Below, piece after piece: positions 51,623-60,283 of a stretch of DNA of 64,000 nucleotides (its first letter is position 1; each line of letters begins with the position of its first letter). The notes beneath the pieces were generated by a model. That model did no database searches. It was not told where the DNA came from and saw only the letters and a list, made by a program, of their open reading frames with translations. The stretch covers positions 62,001 through 126,000 of the forward strand of contig JAIBEK010000028.1 of the NCBI GenBank assembly GCA_019459145.1. Reading direction: 5' to 3'. Origin of the DNA: Arenimonas sp. (GTDB lineage: Bacteria > Pseudomonadota > Alphaproteobacteria > Rhizobiales > Rhizobiaceae). The position numbers and the translations under genes were made by a program.

Positions 51623-52996
51623 ATGCTGAAAAGGCGGGTGATCCTTCGAGGGCTGGCAAGCCTGCCGGCCCTGCGGCTGGGCTTTTCCGCCGGCGACGCT
51701 TCCACCCAGCACCTGCCGATCGCCGCCGAGCTGCGCGGGGCGCTGGATGCGGCGCAAGCCGGCATCGTGCCGGGCGCCGCCGACGACCAGAGCCGCAAGC
51801 TTCAGGCGCTGCTGGATGCCGCCGCCGCCAGCGGCCAGCCGGTTTTCCTGCCGGCCGGCACTTACGAGGTTTCCAATCTCGAGCTGCCCGACGGCACGAA
51901 GCTGTTCGGCGTGCCGGGCGCCACCCGTCTGTCCTATACCGGAGAAGGCCATCTCCTGACCGCGCGCGACGCCCGCCATGTGGCGCTCTCCAGCATCACT
52001 CTCGACGGCGCCAATCGCTGGCTGGCCGACTATGCCGATGCGCTCGTCTCGTTTCGCGCGGTCGACGAAGTGCTGGTCAGCGACTGCGAGATCGTCGGCA
52101 GCCGCAAGCACGGCCTGCAACTGGAGCGCTGCGGCGGGAGGGTCAAGGGCTGCCGCATCACGGGCGCCGCCGATGCCGGACTTCTGGCGATCGAGACGAA
52201 GGCGCTCTCGATCAAGGACAATGACGTCACCGACTGCGGCAATGGCGGCATACTCGTGCATCGCTGGACCAAGGGCGAGGACGGCGCCATGGTGAGCGGC
52301 AACCGCGTGGCCCGGATCGGTGCCCGGGCCGGCGGCACCGGGCAGCACGGCAACGGGATCAACCTGTTTCGCGCCGACAATGTGCTGGTCTCGGGCAACC
52401 ACGTCTCCGACTGCGCTTTCTCGGCGATCCGTGCCAATTCGGCATCCAACGTCACCATCAGCGCCAACCAGTGCCTGCGTTCGGGCGAGACGGCGATCTA
52501 TGCGGAGTTCTCCTTCGAGGGGGCGCTGATCGCCGACAATCTGGTCGACGGTGCGGCCAACGGCATTCTCGTTGTCAATCTCGACGAGGGCGGCCGGCTG
52601 TCGACCGTGTCGGGCAATATCGTGCGCAACCTGAAGCGCGACGGCCCCTACAGCCATGACGGCGCCGGTTTCGGCTTCGGCATCGCCGTGGAGGCGGACA
52701 CCGTGGTGAGCGCCAATGTCATCGAGAAGGCGCCGAAATGGGGGATGATGCTCGGCTGGGGGCCCTATCTGCGCAATGTCGTGGCGAGCGCCAACATCAT
52801 CCGCGATTGCCCGGTCGGCATCGCCGTCTCGGTGGTCGAGGGGGCCGGCACGACGCTGATTTCCGGCAATGTGATCGGCGGGACGGCCGACGGCGCCATC
52901 CTCGGCTACCGCTGGAACGACCAGGCGACCGGCGAACTGATCGACGGCGCCGCAGGCCACACTCACCTGACGGTCGAGGGCAACCGGCGGGGCTGA
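51623..52996 (+). CDS. Tat-exported right-handed beta-helix protein (TIGR03808-like)
   Basis: A 457-residue secreted protein. The N-terminus has a twin-arginine signal (LKRRVILRGLASLPALRLG). The mature part is a parallel beta-helix of repeated turns (VSDCEIVGSR, ISANQCL, VSGNIVRN and similar), as in pectate-lyase-like folds. It matches the rhizobial family of Tat-translocated repetitive proteins, whose substrate is unknown. GGGAG lies five bases before the second of two ATGs (51623). No polysaccharide genes are adjacent. Confidence 0.88.
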   Translation: MLKRRVILRGLASLPALRLGFSAGDASTQHLPIAAELRGALDAAQAGIVPGAADDQSRKLQALLDAAAASGQPVFLPAGTYEVSNLELPDGTKLFGVPGATRLSYTGEGHLLTARDARHVALSSITLDGANRWLADYADALVSFRAVDEVLVSDCEIVGSRKHGLQLERCGGRVKGCRITGAADAGLLAIETKALSIKDNDVTDCGNGGILVHRWTKGEDGAMVSGNRVARIGARAGGTGQHGNGINLFRADNVLVSGNHVSDCAFSAIRANSASNVTISANQCLRSGETAIYAEFSFEGALIADNLVDGAANGILVVNLDEGGRLSTVSGNIVRNLKRDGPYSHDGAGFGFGIAVEADTVVSANVIEKAPKWGMMLGWGPYLRNVVASANIIRDCPVGIAVSVVEGAGTTLISGNVIGGTADGAILGYRWNDQATGELIDGAAGHTHLTVEGNRRG

Positions 52997-53123
52997 GTGG
53001 CCATCGGCGATGACCTCGGGGAGCCTGTCTACCCGGCGTTTTCGTCGCTATTTTAGTATTTCCGTAATGAGTATTTAAGGGCTGCGTGTTTTCATTGTTG
53101 GCACACGGGAACCGCGCACGGCC

Positions 53124-54950
53124 ATGCTGACACAACTGCAAAACAAAATCCTCGAAATGATCGCCACCGGCCAATCGCTGGGCGAGACCGTCGATCTGCT
53201 GTGTCGCACCGTCGAGCAGACCGCGCCCGACATCGTCTGCTCCGTCCTGGCGCTCGATGCGCAGAAACAGCTGCGTCACCTCGCCGGCCCTTCGCTTCCC
53301 AAGGCCTATGCAGCGGCGCTGGACGGCACGGCGATCGGCCCCGGGGTCGGTTCGTGCGGCACAGCCGCCTTTACCGGAAGCCCGGTGACCGTGACCGATA
53401 TCGCCACCCACCCGTTCTGGGCCGATTTCAAGCGCTACGCGCTTCCCCTCGGGCTCGCCGCCTGCTGGTCGACGCCGATAATCGGCTCGGGCAAGGTGCT
53501 CGGTACCTTCGCCTTCTATTTCCGCACGCCGCGCGGCCCTTCTGAGTTCGAGCAAAAGACCGTCGATGCCTGCGTCCATCTCTGCGCCATCGCCATCGAG
53601 CGCGACCAGCGCGTCACCGAACGGCAAAGGCTGGCCGAGACCGACGCACTGACGCAATTGCCCAATCGCGGCCTATTCAATGACGTGATAGCCGCGCAGG
53701 ACGAGACCGGCACGCCCTGGGGCGTGCTGCTCGGCGATGTCGACAATCTGAAGCTGGTGAACGACACCTTCGGCCACCTGGCCGGCGACGACCTGATCCG
53801 CACCGTGGCGGCCCGTATCGCCTCGGTCGCAGAGCCGGGCATGAGCTTCCGCCTCGGCGGCGACGAATTCGCCGTCATCGTCACCGGCGAGGCAAGCCGG
53901 GACCTCTCCGCCATCGCCGCCCGCGTGCTGGACAAGATCCGGCTGCCCTGCACCTGCTTCGACCAGTTGATCTATCCGTCGGTCACGCTGGGTGGCGCCG
54001 TGGCCATGGCCGGCGACAGCGCCGAGCAGGTGCGCCAGAACGCCGATTACGCGCTCTACCATGCCAAGGAACGGGCGCGCGGCAACTACGTCGAATTCGT
54101 GCCGGGGCTGGGCACCGCCATCGTCAAGCGGTTCCGCGCCATCCAGGATGTCACCGAAGCGCTGCGCGAGGACCGCATCGAAGCCTATTACCAGCCGATC
54201 GTCGAACTTGCGACCGGCCGAGTCGCCAATCTCGAGGCGCTCTGCCGGATGAAGACGCGCAACGGCGAAATCCTGTCGGCGGCGCATTTCCACGAAGCGA
54301 CCAAGGACGTCAACATCGCCTTCGAACTGACGCGGCGGATGCTCGGCAATGTCGCGGCCGACACGCGGCGCTGGATGGATGCGGGGATCGATTTCGGCCG
54401 GGTCAGCATCAACCTGTCGGCCGCCGACTTCTACCGACCGGGCCTTGCCGAAAGGGTGGCAAGCCAGTTCACCGAAGCGGGGATCCCCTTGCGCAAGGTT
54501 ACCCTGGAGGTAACCGAAAGCGTCTATCTCGACCAGCGCGACCAGATCGTCGCCGGGCAGATCCGCGAACTGCGCTCGGCCGGCATGAGCGTCGCGCTCG
54601 ACGACTTCGGCACCGGCTATGCCTCGCTTACCCATCTGCTCACCGTTCCGGTGGACATCGTCAAGATCGACAAGTGTTTCGTCCAGCGCATGGTCAACGA
54701 CCAGCGCGGTGCCGTGATCATCAAGGGTGTGATCGACATTGCCCGCGGCCTTGGCATCGGCGTCGTGGCCGAAGGCGTCGAGACCGCGGAACAGGCCGAA
54801 ACGCTGCACTGGCTGGGCTGCACCTATGCCCAGGGCTATCTCTATTCGCGGGCGGTCGACTGTACGGCCATTTCGGCGCTGCTCAAGGAGGGCCGCGTCA
54901 TCGGTACGCCGCTTTGCGAAAATGAAGTCCCGCTCAGCGCCGCCGGCTGA
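53124..54950 (+). CDS. GAF-GGDEF-EAL cyclic-di-GMP signalling protein
   Basis: A 608-residue cytosolic protein: GAF sensor (about 10-160), diguanylate cyclase domain (about 170-325) with intact GGDEF motif RLGGDEFAV, then EAL phosphodiesterase domain (about 340-590) with LEALCR and DDFGTGYASL intact. Both catalytic domains look active, so the protein may switch direction with the ligand of the GAF domain. It is a single gene with no membrane segment. The output process (motility, biofilm) is unknown. Confidence 0.93.
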   Translation: MLTQLQNKILEMIATGQSLGETVDLLCRTVEQTAPDIVCSVLALDAQKQLRHLAGPSLPKAYAAALDGTAIGPGVGSCGTAAFTGSPVTVTDIATHPFWADFKRYALPLGLAACWSTPIIGSGKVLGTFAFYFRTPRGPSEFEQKTVDACVHLCAIAIERDQRVTERQRLAETDALTQLPNRGLFNDVIAAQDETGTPWGVLLGDVDNLKLVNDTFGHLAGDDLIRTVAARIASVAEPGMSFRLGGDEFAVIVTGEASRDLSAIAARVLDKIRLPCTCFDQLIYPSVTLGGAVAMAGDSAEQVRQNADYALYHAKERARGNYVEFVPGLGTAIVKRFRAIQDVTEALREDRIEAYYQPIVELATGRVANLEALCRMKTRNGEILSAAHFHEATKDVNIAFELTRRMLGNVAADTRRWMDAGIDFGRVSINLSAADFYRPGLAERVASQFTEAGIPLRKVTLEVTESVYLDQRDQIVAGQIRELRSAGMSVALDDFGTGYASLTHLLTVPVDIVKIDKCFVQRMVNDQRGAVIIKGVIDIARGLGIGVVAEGVETAEQAETLHWLGCTYAQGYLYSRAVDCTAISALLKEGRVIGTPLCENEVPLSAAG

Positions 54951-55073
54951 GACAGCACGTTTTTCAACGCTTTCGACCATCAGCGAAATTCATGGCCGGA
55001 TCAGCGATCCGCGGCTTTTCAATCCCGCACCCGGCCGCTAGCCTTCCGGCGCATCAATCGGAGGGTTCCTTTC

Positions 55074-55733
55074 ATGTTGAAGATCTACGGCGTCTACAAG
55101 TCACGCGCGACGCGCACGCTCTGGCTTGCCGGCGAACTCGGGCTCGCCTTCGAGCACGTGCCGATCCTCCAGGCCTACAAGCTGGCCGACCCGATGGCGC
55201 CGGGGGTGAGGACCAATACCCGCTCGCCGGAATTCCTCGCCGTCAACCCGATGGGGGCGATCCCGGCGATCGACGACGACGGGTTGAAACTCTACGAGAG
55301 CATGGCGATCAACCTCTATCTCGCCAAGAAGCACGGCGGACCGCTTTCGCCCAAGGACCTTACCGAGGACGCGCTGATGACCCAGTGGTCGTTCTTCGCG
55401 GTGTCCGAGATCGAGGCCAATGCCTTGAAGATCTCCATGGCCAATGCGCAGGGGCGGCTTGCCACCGAGGCCGGACAGGCGGAGGCGGACGTCGCCTCGC
55501 GCCTCTTGAAGCGGCCGTTCGGTGTTCTGGAAAACCACTTCGCCGCAAACGATTATGCCATCGGCGGGCGGTTCACCGTGGCCGACCTCAACCTCGCCGA
55601 AGTGGTGCGCTATGCGCAGGCCTATGCGCCGGCGCTGGAGCCCTTTCCGCATCTCACGGCCTGGCTCGAGCGCTGCCACGAGCGCCCCGCCTTCAAGGCG
55701 ATGTGGCAGGCACGCCTCGACGAGCAGGAGTAA
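55074..55733 (+). CDS. Glutathione S-transferase
   Basis: A 219-residue GST: an N-terminal thioredoxin-like domain (KIYGVYKSRATRTLWLAGELGLAFEHVPI) with the NPMGAIPAIDDDGLKLYESMAINLYL glutathione-site motif, and a helical C-terminal domain (FTVADLNLAEVVRYAQAYAPALEPFPHLTAWLERC). GGAGG lies before the ATG. The substrate is not predictable. Confidence 0.9.
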   Translation: MLKIYGVYKSRATRTLWLAGELGLAFEHVPILQAYKLADPMAPGVRTNTRSPEFLAVNPMGAIPAIDDDGLKLYESMAINLYLAKKHGGPLSPKDLTEDALMTQWSFFAVSEIEANALKISMANAQGRLATEAGQAEADVASRLLKRPFGVLENHFAANDYAIGGRFTVADLNLAEVVRYAQAYAPALEPFPHLTAWLERCHERPAFKAMWQARLDEQE

Positions 55734-55794
55734 GGACAGGCGCCGGGCGGTTTGCCGGCTTGCAGGCCCTGCCCGGCGACGTTGCGCGACCGGC

Positions 55795-56010
55795 TCAGCG
55801 AAGCCGAGTCATCTTGTAGCCACCCTTGCGTATATGCAGGTGGTAATAGGTGCCGGGAGATTGCGAGGTGATGAGGGTCCGGTAGATGGTCTCGGGCACA
55901 CCGGCAATCTCGTAGACATCGCCCTTGCGCAACTCGACCTCGAGCCGCAGGGCGTGCGGATCATAATCCACCGCCGCGATTTCGCGCGACGAAAGCGTAA
56001 TCCTGCTCAT
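55795..56010 (-). CDS. KTSC-domain protein
   Basis: A 71-residue single-domain protein with the KTSC pattern: SRITLSSREIAAVDYD, then LEVELRKGDVYEIAGVPETIYRTLITSQSPGTYYHLHIR. The function is unknown; the fold occurs as a stand-alone unit or fused to lysyl-tRNA synthetase-like proteins. ATG at 56010 is preferred to a TTG at 56013, with GAGGTG upstream. Confidence 0.82.
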   Translation of the reverse strand: MSRITLSSREIAAVDYDPHALRLEVELRKGDVYEIAGVPETIYRTLITSQSPGTYYHLHIRKGGYKMTRLR

Positions 56011-56212
56011 CAACGCACCTCGTGCACTTCCGGGCCGATGCCATGGCCTTCGCCCCTGCGGTCAACGGAATTGATTGTGCATCGCAGCATGCAATTGTCA
56101 ATTGCGCAGCGGCTTCCAGGCGACCTTGCCGGCGACCTTGATACGGGTTTGCCGGCTTGCGCGCGGGCCGGATCAGGCTAGTCTGGACGGACAACAAAAT
56201 CGAGGAGACCCC

Positions 56213-56632
56213 ATGCGCCCCTTCCATCTGGCCTTTCCCATCACCGACATCGAAGCGACGCGGCATTTCTACGGCACGGTGCTCGGCTGTCGCATCGGTC
56301 GGGAAAGCCCCGGCAAATGGATCGACTTCGACCTGTTCGGCCACCAGATGTCGGCGCATTTGCGGGCGGAAATGCCGAAGGACACGGCGAGCGGCGCGGT
56401 CGACGGCGACACGGTGCCGATCCCGCATTTCGGCGTGATCCTCGCCATGGAGGATTTTCTGGCGCTGGTCGAGCGATTGGAAGCCGATCCCAACACGCGC
56501 TGGGGGCTGAAACCAAAACTGCGCTTCGAGGGCCAGGCCGGCGAACAGCGCACCATGTTTATCTTCGATCCCTCCGGCAATGCGCTGGAGTTCAAGGCCT
56601 TCAACGACGACGCGGCGATCTTTGCCGTGTGA
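56213..56632 (+). CDS. VOC-family (glyoxalase-fold) protein
   Basis: A 139-residue single VOC domain (FHLAFPITDIEATRHFYGTVLGCRIGRES; C-terminal TMFIFDPSGNALEFKAF with the metal-ligand Glu). GGAG lies nine bases upstream. It may be a glyoxalase, dioxygenase or resistance-type protein; there is no context to choose. Confidence 0.85.
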   Translation: MRPFHLAFPITDIEATRHFYGTVLGCRIGRESPGKWIDFDLFGHQMSAHLRAEMPKDTASGAVDGDTVPIPHFGVILAMEDFLALVERLEADPNTRWGLKPKLRFEGQAGEQRTMFIFDPSGNALEFKAFNDDAAIFAV

Positions 56633-56649
56633 GGGCTGCTGCGCCCGGC

Positions 56650-56763
56650 CGGGGGCGCCCCCCCCCACCCCCCCCCCCCCGGGGGGGGGGCAAACCCCCG
56701 CCCCCCCCCGCTATTCTTCTCCCCCCTTGTGGGGGTGATGGCCGGCAGGCCAGAGGGGGTGTT
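56650..56763. repeat. C/G homopolymer block and palindromic repeat
   Basis: Runs of 13 C then 10 G (56668-56690) make a long self-complementary tract. After it comes TCTTCTCCCCCCTTGTGGGGG and GATGGCCGGCAGGCCAGAGGGGG, a family that recurs at 57342-57390 and, diverged, at 59336-59378. The homopolymers may be real or an assembly fault. Confidence 0.6.
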
Positions 56764-56918
56764 TTCTCGGGCGCGCAGTGGGATGATGGGGCGGAGGTCG
56801 GCGGCGGCGGACTTTTGGGCCAAAGCGGACTCTCGCGCCAGAGAAGTGGTGTTGCCCCCGTTTCTTCATGGTAGGCATGCTTCGCTTCAGCATGACGAAC
56901 CAGAAGGAGCCAGCAGCA

Positions 56919-57308
56919 ATGAAATGCCTGCGCATCTATGCCAGCCCGGATGGCGAGTCGCATTTCGACGAAGTTGAATTGCTGACGACGAAGATTTCGG
57001 TGCACCCCGACGCCGTGTCGTTCGACGTTACGGCCAGCTATCCGGCGTCTCGCGTCCGCTTCACCCATATCCCGGCGGGCATGCGCGAGGTTACCTGGCA
57101 TACGGTTCCCGAGTCGGTCCTTACGGTCCGGCTGGATGGCTCGGTGGAATACGAGACGAGCGACGGAGAGGTGCGCCACGTTCAGGCGGGCAGCTTCGTG
57201 TTGGTCGAAGACACGCACGGCAAGGGCCATCTGTCACGCCATTCCCCAGAGGCACAGACCGTCATCTGGATCTCATTGCCAAACAGCCTCGATTTGCCGC
57301 CCGCATAG
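56919..57308 (+). CDS. Cupin-like hypothetical protein
   Basis: A 129-residue soluble protein with a beta-barrel pattern (VRFTHIPAGMREVTWHTVPESVLTVRLDG ... AGSFVLVEDTHGKGHLSRHS) that resembles a cupin with shifted metal ligands. AAGGAG lies ten bases before the ATG. The substrate is unknown. It is the last ordinary gene before the accessory zone. Confidence 0.7.
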   Translation: MKCLRIYASPDGESHFDEVELLTTKISVHPDAVSFDVTASYPASRVRFTHIPAGMREVTWHTVPESVLTVRLDGSVEYETSDGEVRHVQAGSFVLVEDTHGKGHLSRHSPEAQTVIWISLPNSLDLPPA

Positions 57309-57341
57309 TCTGTACCGGTACCCCGCCGGTGCGGCATTCCG

Positions 57342-57390
57342 TCTCCCCCCTTGCGGGGGAGATGGCCGGCAGGCCAGAGGGGGTTTTGAT
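57342..57390. repeat. Palindromic repeat (GATGGCCGGCAGGCCAGAGGGGG family)
   Basis: CCCCCCTTGCGGGGGAGATGGCCGGC followed by AGGCCAGAGGGGG. It has the same core as the copies at 56.7 and 59.3 kb. The 284-base gap it lies in has no gene. Confidence 0.72.
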
Positions 57391-57592
57391 GGGGCGGAGG
57401 TCCGGCCAAAGCGGTCATCACCCCTTGTCGCGAATCACGCAACTCGCTAGGTTTCGAGCATAGGCTGGACCCAAGCCTCCCCCCTCCTTTCGGGAAAGCA
57501 TCGTACATGTAGGGTGTCGCCAATTTATCGAACCATCTGTTCGAGCATCGCATTAGGAGGGGTTGCGGTTCGGCTCGCAATGGAGGTTCTTG

Positions 57593-58306
57593 ATGAAGCT
57601 TTCTGCACCGATATTCCAGCTTAAACGTCGGGCCAAGTTGATGGCACGCAACAACAGTGTTCCCCTGAATGAGGCATTGAACCAAATCGCCCGAGACGAG
57701 GGATTTGCGACGTGGAGCCTGCTTTCAGCCAGCGTATCTTCGGAGCCGCTTTCCAAAACGATCCTGTCGCGTCTCGAAGCCGGGGACCTTCTGCTACTCG
57801 CAGGACGACCGGGACACGGGAAGACCAGGCTCGGTCTTAAACTTCTGATCGACGCCGCTCGCGATAATCACAATGCCTTGCTGTTCACGTTGGAATTTAC
57901 GGAACAACAGGCGCGGAAGCATCTCAGAGCGGCGGACCCGGACGACGGCAACTTCTCTGACGACATCCAGATTTTCACGTCGGATCAGATCAGCGCCGAC
58001 TACATCATCCGGCACATGTCGGGACTGGAACCTGGCGCGGTCGCAATCATTGACTATCTCCAATTGCTTGACCAGCAGCGAAGCAAACCATTGCTTTCCG
58101 AACAGGTACAAACTCTGGGTGAGTTTGCACAACGAACTGGCGTCATCCTGGGATTCATTTCGCAGATAGACAGGTCCTTTGAAGTGCAAGGCAAACGGCT
58201 TCCTGACATCGGTGACGTTCGCCTACCAAATTTTGTCGATCTCGGCCTCTTTAGAAAGGCGTGTTTCCTCCATAATGGCGAGGCGCAGTTACAAGAGGTT
58301 GCATAA
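57593..58306 (+). CDS. RecA/DnaB-fold ATPase with a short N-terminal domain
   Basis: A 237-residue P-loop protein. Walker A is AGRPGHGKTRLGLKLL near residue 73; Walker B is VAIIDYLQLLDQ near 152, the DnaB-helicase style of motif. The N-terminal 45 residues (FQLKRRAKLMARNNSVPLNEALNQIARDEGFATWSLL) match a short domain that often stands alone as a glyoxalase-superfamily-related protein. It lacks the DnaB primase-interaction domain, so it is not a replicative helicase. GGAGG lies seven bases upstream. A hairpin ends it. It borders the asparaginase cassette zone; role unknown. Confidence 0.72.
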   Translation: MKLSAPIFQLKRRAKLMARNNSVPLNEALNQIARDEGFATWSLLSASVSSEPLSKTILSRLEAGDLLLLAGRPGHGKTRLGLKLLIDAARDNHNALLFTLEFTEQQARKHLRAADPDDGNFSDDIQIFTSDQISADYIIRHMSGLEPGAVAIIDYLQLLDQQRSKPLLSEQVQTLGEFAQRTGVILGFISQIDRSFEVQGKRLPDIGDVRLPNFVDLGLFRKACFLHNGEAQLQEVA

Positions 58307-58313
58307 TCTCCAG

Positions 58314-58337
58314 CCGCGACATTGATGTGTCGCGGCA
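58314..58337 (+). terminator. Hairpin behind the DnaB-fold gene
   Basis: Perfect 9-base arms GCCGCGACA / TGTCGCGGC with a 6-base loop, seven bases after the stop; no T-run follows. Confidence 0.6.
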
Positions 58338-58418
58338 CTCCTCCCGCTCAATGTCCGGTGTTGGCGCATTCCGCCCGCTGTCGGTTGCGGGGCCGAACGG
58401 ACGGCCCTCCAACCAGCT

Positions 58419-58454
58419 TCAGCCGAACAGCACGTCCGTCACCCGCGCGTCGCC
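58419..58454 (-). pseudogene. Fragment of the L-asparaginase 3' end, copy A
   Basis: Read on the minus strand it encodes GDARVTDVLFG followed by a stop, the last 11 residues of the intact L-asparaginase (GDVRVTDVLFG) with one substitution. Sequence to the left (CATTCCGCCCGCTGTCGG) resembles that left of copy B, so the unit extends past the stop. No coding role is seen. Confidence 0.85.
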
Positions 58455-58698
58455 TGGCGACTTTCAGCCCTTTACTGTTATCGGCTGTATTTCACGACGT
58501 ACTCACCAGCGATTGGCCCGCTCGTCCAAGGACCAAGGTCGCAACCCGCATTAATGTCGTCGAGCTGCCTCTGAACGGCGTCCTCCAGTTTATCCTGCAA
58601 GGATTGATATTGTTCGATTACACCGAATTGCGACCATCGTGATCGATTGAACCCACTCTCGAAGTGATTGTAATAGATTACAACTTCGCCAACCAGTG

Positions 58699-58968
58699 CT
58701 ACGATCCAGCAAGGGCCATAGCCACCTGCGCAGCATTCTGTTCAGACAGCGGAATTCTGTGGCTTTTTGCAGATTGATGCCGCGCAAACATAAGTTTCGC
58801 TAAAAGGCCCTGACCGCTTCGCGGATCGCGGACGAACTTTTGATAGAGTGCTATTCTTATTTGCTGTTCGACGGCATCCAACCGGTGGTCGGCACGAAAT
58901 TTAACACAGGGTTTCGAAATGATACTGACCGTGGAGAGAGAACAGTCCGATGAAGGGGAAGTGGCCAT
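58699..58968 (-). CDS. Possible small hypothetical protein
   Basis: An open frame of 89 codons whose C-terminal two thirds (LDAVEQQIRIALYQKFVRDPRSG...) looks protein-like, unlike the Arg/Pro-rich shadows of real genes. Its start region overlaps the divergent 58919-59146 gene by 50 bases, and there is no clear ribosome site. It fills much of the otherwise empty 58338-58918 gap. Uncertain. Confidence 0.3.
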   Translation of the reverse strand: MATSPSSDCSLSTVSIISKPCVKFRADHRLDAVEQQIRIALYQKFVRDPRSGQGLLAKLMFARHQSAKSHRIPLSEQNAAQVAMALAGS

Positions 58969-59146
58969 CTGCTTCGATCAAGAAGGATTGGAACTCCTGA
59001 TCTCTAAGCTATCGAAGCTTCGGGGCGGGCCAGATCATCTGCACTTGATGACCCCTGCGTGGGCGGGTAGCGAGTTGACCGAAGAACGGCAAGGCGGCGG
59101 CGGCTATGAGCTATGCAACAGCCTGAGGCTCGTACGCATCGCCTAA
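58919..59146 (+). CDS. Orphan immunity-like protein (Imm32-like)
   Basis: A 75-residue acidic protein: ICFDQEGLELLISKLSKLRGGPDHLHLMTPAWAGSELTEE is close to the pattern of Imm32-type immunity proteins of polymorphic toxin systems. No toxin gene lies beside it, so it would be an orphan immunity gene. It sits in the cassette between asparaginase 3'-end copies A and B. The family call rests on motif resemblance only. Confidence 0.6.
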   Translation: MILTVEREQSDEGEVAICFDQEGLELLISKLSKLRGGPDHLHLMTPAWAGSELTEERQGGGGYELCNSLRLVRIA

Positions 59147-59230
59147 TGTCTGTGAGTGTCGTCCCACCATTCGATCTCGCACATTCGTCCGCTGTCCGTT
59201 CCACAACCGAGCAATCCTGCAACCCCACTC

Positions 59231-59318
59231 TCACCCAAACAGCACATCCGTCACCCGCAGGTCGCCGACATGCAGGCCGATCCAGTTGCGCATGGCATGG
59301 TTGGCCATGGGCATCGGG
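59231..59318 (-). pseudogene. Fragment of the L-asparaginase 3' end, copy B
   Basis: An 88-base match to the last part of the intact gene (60284-60371) with five differences by eye. It encodes MPMANHAMRNWIGLHVGDLR then VTDVLFG and a stop, in frame with the gene's own ending. The match stops abruptly at about 59318. It is the best preserved of three partial copies. Confidence 0.92.
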
Positions 59319-59335
59319 GCGCCATTCGATCTTCC

Positions 59336-59378
59336 CCTCTGGAAGGGAGATGCCCGACAGGCCAAAGGGGATCCGGAA
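59336..59378. repeat. Diverged palindromic repeat
   Basis: CCCCTCTGGAAGGGAGATGC and CAGGCCAAAGGGGATC, a worn copy of the family at 56.7 and 57.3 kb. Further on, CAAAAAGCGGACTCTCGG also matches DNA near 56.8 kb. Confidence 0.55.
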
Positions 59379-59463
59379 GGCAGCGGAATGGCGCGGACGA
59401 TGCCACAAAAAGCGGACTCTCGGCCCGTTGCGACTATTGATGCCGCCGTTCGCAAGATCAGAG

Positions 59464-59958
59464 TCATATCGAAGTTTGCACAAGCTCTCGAAGGCGCCCA
59501 ACAGACCCTATGGGAAACTCTCCTTCGCCCCATATGGCTGCGTATCCTGCCAGACCATGTTCATCAAGGACTCGGTCGGCAGCTCGTAGAACGGCATTTC
59601 CAAAGACTGCAACATCGCATATTTCGTCAATCAGGACCGTTCCGGCTTCGATCGGATCATTCGACCAGAGCCTGCCGAATTCAATTATGCGAACTCTGCA
59701 ACTTTCTCCTGTCCTATCGATAACCCACCGATACTCCCCTGGTTCTTCCCAGAAATGCGCCTCCGAGCACGTTTCCCCTGACATGATGAGACATGCGGCC
59801 TCGACAAGCTCTTCGAGAGCATGTCCCAAGTAAGAGGCCGTGATCGTGGCTGACGACGACGCAATGGCCACCTTGCACGATGCCCAGCCAATCGTGTTGA
59901 GGACAAGCTCGTAATCGATGTTCATGACATGCGTCGGCGTTTGGAACGAATTCGTCAT
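59464..59958 (-). CDS. Hypothetical protein of the cassette zone
   Basis: A protein of 164 residues from the ATG at 59958, or 153 from an ATG at 59925 (MNIDYELVLNTIGWASCKVAI). It is acidic, with a helix of ALEELVEAACLIM and aromatic-rich strands (FWEEPGEYRWVID). The composition is that of many orphan immunity-type proteins, but I do not recognise a family. It lies alone in the cassette between asparaginase copies B and C. It is less GC-biased than the core genes. Confidence 0.6.
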   Translation of the reverse strand: MTNSFQTPTHVMNIDYELVLNTIGWASCKVAIASSSATITASYLGHALEELVEAACLIMSGETCSEAHFWEEPGEYRWVIDRTGESCRVRIIEFGRLWSNDPIEAGTVLIDEICDVAVFGNAVLRAADRVLDEHGLAGYAAIWGEGEFPIGSVGRLRELVQTSI

Positions 59959-60048
59959 CGCGATCTCGTACGTTGTCGGCGCTCAGGACGACGACCCTTC
60001 AAAGATGATAGGCGGTCGATCTGTTCTTGAAGCACTAGCCCCCTCGCC

Positions 60049-60075
60049 TCAACCGAACATCACATCCGTAACCTG
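60049..60075 (-). pseudogene. Fragment of the L-asparaginase 3' end, copy C
   Basis: 27 bases that read QVTDVMFG and a stop on the minus strand, against RVTDVLFG in the intact gene. Short and more diverged than copies A and B, but located at the same kind of boundary, directly beside a repeat block. Confidence 0.6.
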
Positions 60076-60076
60076 C

Positions 60077-60232
60077 CCCCTCATCCGCGTGCCGGCACCT
60101 TCTCCCCGTTTTGACGGGGAGAAAGGACAAGCGCCGCCGCCCTGGCCGTCCCCTCTCCCCGCTTGCGGGGGTCCGAAGGACGGGCGACACACGCGGCTCG
60201 ACCCCGGTCAGGTCAGGGTGAGGGGCAAACGC
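60077..60232. repeat. Composite RIME-like repeat
   Basis: CCCCTCATCCGCGTGCCGGC, hairpin CTTCTCCCCGTTTTGACGGGGAGAA, then GTCCCCTCTCCCCGCTTGCGGGG and, after an unrelated 40-base insert, TCAGGGTGAGGGGC. It has the same order as the 45.5 kb block. It fills the gap between copy C and the intact asparaginase. Confidence 0.78.
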
Positions 60233-60283
60233 ACTTCGAAAGAGCGTGAGGCCGGGTTGCTCTTGTCCCGGACGACACCCCCC

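Noticed and set aside
57593..58306. Prophage replication gene
   Set aside because: The DnaB-like fold alone is not enough: no integrase, capsid, portal or lysis genes are near, and the protein lacks the replicative N-terminal domain.
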